A DNA stretch of 35,044 nucleotides from DTU063 sp001512695. Its GTDB lineage: Bacteria > Bacillota > Thermosediminibacteria > Thermosediminibacterales > Tepidanaerobacteraceae. The stretch is taken from positions 1 to 35,044 of the forward strand of contig JBASOM010000118.1 in NCBI GenBank assembly GCA_049658265.1, read 5' to 3'. A model generated the notes under the pieces. That model was not told where the DNA came from and searched no databases. It saw nothing but the letters and a program-made list of their open reading frames with translations. The translations under genes were made by a program, and so were the position numbers. Of the stretch, positions 31,818-35,044 are shown piece by piece. Position 1 is the first letter of the stretch. Each line of letters starts with the position of its first letter.

Positions 31818-32759
31818 ATGTTTTATACTGAAATATGTAAGCTGCTTGATATAGAATTCCCCATAATTCAGGGGGGCATGGCCTGGGTGGCCACGGCGGA
31901 ACTAGCTGCAGCTGTATCAAATGCAGGAGGCCTGGGGATTATAGCTGCCGGTAGTGCTCCAGAAGATGTAGTGAGGAATGAGATTAAAAAGGCAAAAAGC
32001 CTTACAGATAAAAACTTTGGAGTTAATATATACTTCATGTCACCGCATGTAGACAAAGTTATTGATGTGGTTGTAGAGGAAAAGGTCCCGGTGGTGACGA
32101 CGGGTGCAGGAAATCCTGGAAAATATATGTCTAAACTTAAGCAAGCAGGTATCAAAGTTATACCCGTTGTTTCATCAGTTGCATTGGCTCGAAGACTCGA
32201 AAGAGTAGGCGCAGATGCCTTGATCGCCGAAGGCATGGAGTGTGGCGGCCATATAGGTGAATTGACAACGATGGCATTGGTGCCACAAGTGGTAGATGCC
32301 GTGAAAATACCTGTAATTGCAGCAGGAGGTATCGCGGATGCTAGAGGATTTCTTGCGGCATTGGCCTTGGGAGCAAAGGGGGTTCAGATGGGCACTCGCT
32401 TTGTTTGCGCCAGAGAATGTACGGCACACGAAAAGTTTAAAGAAGCCATAATCACTGCAAAAGATAGAAGTACAATTGTAACTGGAAAGACAACGGGCCA
32501 TCCGGTGAGAGTTATAAAAAACAAACTGTCTCTTAAGTTTGAAGAGTTGGAGCAAAAGCAAGCTAGCGTTTTTGAGTTGGAAGCCCTAGGTCAAGGCAAG
32601 CTTCGACTTGCCGTTGTCGATGGTGATGTGGAAAACGGTTCTGTGATGGCTGGCCAGGTTTCCGGCATGATCAAAGAAGTAAAAAGTGCTGAAAACATCA
32701 TTCAGGATATTATCAAAGGTGCAGCGAAGCTGCTTAATAGTTTATCAAGTTTAAGCTGA
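31818..32759 (+). CDS. fabK: Enoyl-ACP reductase II (FMN-dependent FabK)
   Basis: FMN flavoprotein that reduces enoyl-ACP with NAD(P)H in the last step of each elongation cycle. The 313-aa protein of the 2-nitropropane dioxygenase fold shows IIQGGMAWVATAELAAAVSN near the N-terminus, His145 in ECGGHIGELT, PVIAAGGIADARG and KGVQMGTRFVCARE. FabK replaces FabI in this operon and is naturally insensitive to triclosan in other species. The start follows GGGAGGAGAGC. The 33-bp gap from fabH contains two AAGCTT copies. Confidence 0.95.
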   Translation: MFYTEICKLLDIEFPIIQGGMAWVATAELAAAVSNAGGLGIIAAGSAPEDVVRNEIKKAKSLTDKNFGVNIYFMSPHVDKVIDVVVEEKVPVVTTGAGNPGKYMSKLKQAGIKVIPVVSSVALARRLERVGADALIAEGMECGGHIGELTTMALVPQVVDAVKIPVIAAGGIADARGFLAALALGAKGVQMGTRFVCARECTAHEKFKEAIITAKDRSTIVTGKTTGHPVRVIKNKLSLKFEELEQKQASVFELEALGQGKLRLAVVDGDVENGSVMAGQVSGMIKEVKSAENIIQDIIKGAAKLLNSLSSLS

Positions 32760-32774
32760 TTGGAGGTGCCAAGA

Positions 32775-33710
32775 GTGGGAAAAACAGCATTCATTTTTTC
32801 GGGTCAAGGTGCACAATACGTAGGAATGGGCAAGGACCTTTACGACAATTTTCATACAGCGCGAAGGGTATACGAAGAAGCAGATGAGGTTTTAAAAGAC
32901 AAAATTTCCAAATTGTGTTTTGAAGGACCAGATGAAAAATTGCAGGAAACCACAAATACTCAACCGGCTATTTTAACTCACAGTATAGCATGTTTCTCTG
33001 TACTTAAAGAGGAAGGGATAGTTCCCGATGTTGTAGCAGGTTTGAGTTTGGGCGAATACTCGGCCCTCGTGGCATCTGAATCATTGGAGTTTCGTGATGC
33101 TGTACCTTTAGTTCAAAAGCGAGGCAAGTACATGCAGGAAGCAGTTCCTGTAGGCAAAGGCACTATGGCAGCAATAATAGGCCTTGAAAGGGAAAAGGTT
33201 TTAGAAATCTGCCAAATGGCTTCTACCGAAGGAGTTGTTGAAGCGGCCAACTTCAATTGCCCCGGTCAAATAGTGTTGGCAGGAGAAGTCAGAGCCGTGA
33301 TTAAAGCCATGGAGCTAGCTAAAGCAAAAGGTGCCAAGAGAGTTGTGATGCTTTCAGTCAGTGCACCCTTTCACTGCAGTTTATTAAAGCCTGCAGCAGA
33401 CAATTTGGCGAAAGAACTGGAAAATGTAACAATTAAAGACATTAAAATTCCCGTTATTTCAAATGTAAATGCAGATTTTGTAAGTGAAGGCAATAAGGTT
33501 AAAGAACTATTAATAAAACAGGTAAATTCTCCCGTGTTATGGGAAGACTGTATTAAAAAGATGATAAATAGTGGTGTAGACACTTTTGTTGAGGTTGGTC
33601 CAGGCAAGGCTTTAAGCAGTTTCGTCAAAAAAATTGATAAAACGCTAAAAGTATCAAACGTGGAAGATACGGAGTCCTTTTACAAAACCATCAAAAATTT
33701 GGGAGGCTGA
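32775..33710 (+). CDS. fabD: Malonyl-CoA:ACP transacylase
   Basis: Moves malonyl from CoA to ACP, supplying the extender unit. The 311-aa protein begins MGKTAFIFSGQGAQYVGMGK. The active site is Ser91 in GLSLGEY (the common variant is GHSLGEY) and His200 in APFHCSLLKP; the C-terminus has EVGPGKAL. I place the start at GTG 32775, about 7 nt after GGAGGTG; the in-frame TTG at 32760 overlaps the SD. The substrate malonyl-CoA is also the FapR ligand. Confidence 0.96.
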   Translation: MGKTAFIFSGQGAQYVGMGKDLYDNFHTARRVYEEADEVLKDKISKLCFEGPDEKLQETTNTQPAILTHSIACFSVLKEEGIVPDVVAGLSLGEYSALVASESLEFRDAVPLVQKRGKYMQEAVPVGKGTMAAIIGLEREKVLEICQMASTEGVVEAANFNCPGQIVLAGEVRAVIKAMELAKAKGAKRVVMLSVSAPFHCSLLKPAADNLAKELENVTIKDIKIPVISNVNADFVSEGNKVKELLIKQVNSPVLWEDCIKKMINSGVDTFVEVGPGKALSSFVKKIDKTLKVSNVEDTESFYKTIKNLGG

Positions 33711-33714
33711 AGTG

Positions 33715-34455
33715 ATGGATCTTGCTGGCAAAGTGTGCCTGGTGACAGGCGGTTCCAGAGGTATAGGGAAGGCAATATGTTTGCAATTAGCGAAGGAGCA
33801 AGCAAAGGTCATAGTCAACTATTCATCATCGGAAAACATGGCTGCAGAAGTAGTAAAGGAAATAGAAGATTTAGGTCAACAAGCGATAAAGTATAGTGCA
33901 AATGTATCTGACTTTGCACAGGTGAGTAAGATGGTTGACGATATAATAGGTGAATTTGGGAGAATCGATGTCTTGGTAAATAATGCTGGCGTGACGAGAG
34001 ATACCTTGATTTTGCGAATGAAGGAGGAGGATTGGAATAAGGTTATAGATGTTAACTTAAAAGGAGTGTTCAACTGTTCAAAAGCTTGTGCAAAATACAT
34101 GATAAAGCAAAAGAAGGGTAAAATAATCAACATATCATCTATTGTAGGTATATACGGTAATATAGGCCAGGTAAATTATGCCGCCTCCAAAGCTGGCATA
34201 ATAGGACTTACAAAGTCCTTAGCTAAGGAGCTGGGAAGTCGTGGAATTACAGTAAATGCAGTTGCCCCCGGCTTTATTGAGACAGATATGACCGCTTCGC
34301 TCCTTGAAAAGAACAGCGATATAATTTCCATGATAGCCTTAAAAAGGCTAGGCAGCCCCCATGATGTTGCGAATTTAGTAGTTTTTCTCGCATCAAAAAA
34401 AGCTGACTACATAACGGGACAGATAATCGCTATTGACGGTGGTATGACTTTGTAA
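33715..34455 (+). CDS. fabG: 3-oxoacyl-ACP reductase
   Basis: Short-chain dehydrogenase that reduces beta-ketoacyl-ACP with NADPH. The 246-aa protein has the TGGSRGIG cofactor loop at residues 11-18, NNAG at 89-92, and the catalytic set Asn114, Ser142, Tyr155 and Lys159 (YAASK). The C-terminus is ITGQIIAIDGGMTL. The start is ATG 33715, 8 nt after GGAGG; an adjacent GTG at 33712 is possible. It lies 4 bp after fabD. A 69-bp gap precedes acpP. Confidence 0.96.
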   Translation: MDLAGKVCLVTGGSRGIGKAICLQLAKEQAKVIVNYSSSENMAAEVVKEIEDLGQQAIKYSANVSDFAQVSKMVDDIIGEFGRIDVLVNNAGVTRDTLILRMKEEDWNKVIDVNLKGVFNCSKACAKYMIKQKKGKIINISSIVGIYGNIGQVNYAASKAGIIGLTKSLAKELGSRGITVNAVAPGFIETDMTASLLEKNSDIISMIALKRLGSPHDVANLVVFLASKKADYITGQIIAIDGGMTL

Positions 34456-34524
34456 TATCTTTAGAATATGGAATAAAACTAATAAAATTAATCATACTAT
34501 GCACTGAGGAAGGGGGGTGACACC

Positions 34525-34758
34525 GTGGAGATACTGGACAGAATAAAACAGATTATTGCGGATCAACTAGGCATCGATGAGGATCAGATTGTACCTGAAG
34601 CCGCATTTATTGATGATTTAGGAGCAGATTCTCTGGACATAGTGGAACTTATCATGGCCCTTGAAGAAGAGTTTGATATGGAAATACCTGATGAAGATGC
34701 GGAAAAGATTAAGACGGTACAGGATGCCATTGACTACATAAAAAATCACTCCGCATAA
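34525..34758 (+). CDS. acpP: Acyl carrier protein
   Basis: Acidic 77-aa carrier of growing acyl chains. The phosphopantetheine attachment site is Ser36 in LGADSLDIVELIMALEEEF. The remaining sequence (MEILDRIKQIIADQLGIDED, and AEKIKTVQDAIDYI) is typical. The start is GTG 34525 behind AAGGGGGGTGA. CoaBC and CoaD, encoded earlier in the window, lead to the CoA that provides its prosthetic group. A strong terminator follows 9 bp after the stop codon. Confidence 0.97.
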   Translation: MEILDRIKQIIADQLGIDEDQIVPEAAFIDDLGADSLDIVELIMALEEEFDMEIPDEDAEKIKTVQDAIDYIKNHSA

Positions 34759-34767
34759 TCATAATAC

Positions 34768-34799
34768 GTCCCGTAGCTCACCTACGGGACTTTGTTTTT
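34768..34799 (+). terminator. Intrinsic terminator after acpP
   Basis: GTCCCGTAG (34768-34776) pairs perfectly with CTACGGGAC (34782-34790) around a 5-nt loop, followed by TTTGTTTTT. It would uncouple most fabF transcription from the fapR operon. Confidence 0.9.
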
Positions 34800-34841
34800 G
34801 TTGAGGCTTTTGATTTTGTAATCAGGGATATCCCGTTAAAA

Positions 34842-34847
34842 TATAAT
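34842..34847 (+). promoter_or_regulatory. Candidate -10 element for fabF
   Basis: A perfect TATAAT 94 nt upstream of the fabF ATG, between the acpP terminator and the gene. The -35 region is poor (TTGTAA is 20 nt upstream). It supports a separate promoter for fabF and whatever follows. Confidence 0.45.
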
Positions 34848-34882
34848 ACTCAATTGTGTTGAATACAAGATTATCATTACTG

Positions 34883-34892
34883 CACCTAGGTG
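34883..34892. promoter_or_regulatory. Palindrome CACCTAGGTG in the fabF leader
   Basis: A perfect 10-bp palindrome about 36 nt downstream of the candidate -10 and 49 nt upstream of the fabF ATG. It could be an operator. It lacks the outer TTAGTA of a FapR box, although its core CACCTAGGTG resembles part of one. Confidence 0.3.
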
Positions 34893-34941
34893 ACTTTTTG
34901 CACTTCAGCATAACAAACTATCTTCTACGAGGAGGTAAACT

Positions 34942-35044
34942 ATGGAAAAGAAACGTGTTGTAGTAACCGGAATGGGTGTTATTTCTCCGGTTGGCACCGG
35001 ATTAAATAAATTCTGGGACTCCTTAGTTAAAGGCAAATCAGGTA
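34942..35044 (+). CDS. fabF: Beta-ketoacyl-ACP synthase II, N-terminal fragment (runs off the window)
   Basis: The elongating condensing enzyme of fatty acid synthesis. Only 34 codons are visible: MEKKRVVVTGMGVISPVG, then a segment ending SLVKGKSG. This is the standard FabF N-terminus. The ATG follows a strong GAGGAGG SD. It lies after a terminator, so it may start a second fab transcription unit. Confidence 0.93.
   Translation, partial: MEKKRVVVTGMGVISPVGTGLNKFWDSLVKGKSG

Overview
The window is a 35 kb stretch of core chromosome from a low-GC, Gram-positive, endospore-forming member of the Firmicutes, most likely a class Clostridia anaerobe (Thermoanaerobacter/Tepidanaerobacter-like; the genus is a guess). 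The evidence is an intact 27-residue spoVM, an alpha/beta-type SASP gene, ylbJ (spoVV), FapR, FabK as the only enoyl reductase seen, pta-ackA, and strong purine-rich Shine-Dalgarno (SD) sites with many TTG and GTG starts. I see no insertion sequence, phage, tRNA, rRNA or CRISPR array. No gene-free stretch exceeds 300 bp.

Layout. (1) 1-1657, minus strand: rqcH, cut by the window edge, divergent from yicC. (2) 1843-15507, plus strand: yicC-remA-gmk-rpoZ-coaBC-priA-def-fmt-DUF116-rsmB-rlmN-stp-prkC-rpe-small membrane protein-spoVM. This is the B. subtilis ylo order, except that rsgA is not between prkC and rpe, and a 52-aa membrane protein sits where thiN would be. (3) 15536-15724, minus strand: rpmB, sharing a bidirectional terminator with spoVM. 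(4) 15879-19946: asp23-fakA-recG, closed by a terminator. (5) 20114-20338: SASP, followed by a convergent non-coding RNA candidate on the minus strand driven by a consensus sigma-G promoter. (6) 20597-22096: rsmD-coaD-coiled-coil protein. (7) ylbJ (minus), sepM (plus), tmcAL (minus). (8) pta-ackA, then yceD-rpmF from a perfect consensus promoter. (9) 29173-34758: fapR-plsX-fabH-fabK-fabD-fabG-acpP behind a FapR operator, closed by a terminator. (10) fabF, truncated by the window end.

How the genes fit together. Much of the window is translation and its quality control: RqcH, Def, Fmt, RsmB, RlmN, TmcAL, RsmD, L28 and L32. A Stp/PrkC phosphatase-kinase pair senses cell-wall fragments. CoaBC and CoaD are two steps of CoA synthesis, and CoA supplies both the ACP prosthetic group and acetyl-CoA. 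Pta-AckA converts acetyl-CoA to acetate and ATP. FakA, PlsX and the Fab enzymes join exogenous and de novo fatty acids at acyl-phosphate under FapR control. Sporulation genes (spoVM, SASP, ylbJ) are interspersed.

The most interesting item is the 20341-20498 region: a perfect sigma-G promoter, a pyrimidine-rich RNA with an anti-SD-like CCUCC, a GC-rich hairpin, and a terminator shared with the SASP gene. It lies upstream of rsmD (ylbH), where the sporulation RNA CsfG is found in B. subtilis. Also worth a look are the hairpin between the plsX SD and its start codon, a hairpin with a run of eight G next to the start of the gene before spoVM, and the exact FapR box upstream of fapR.
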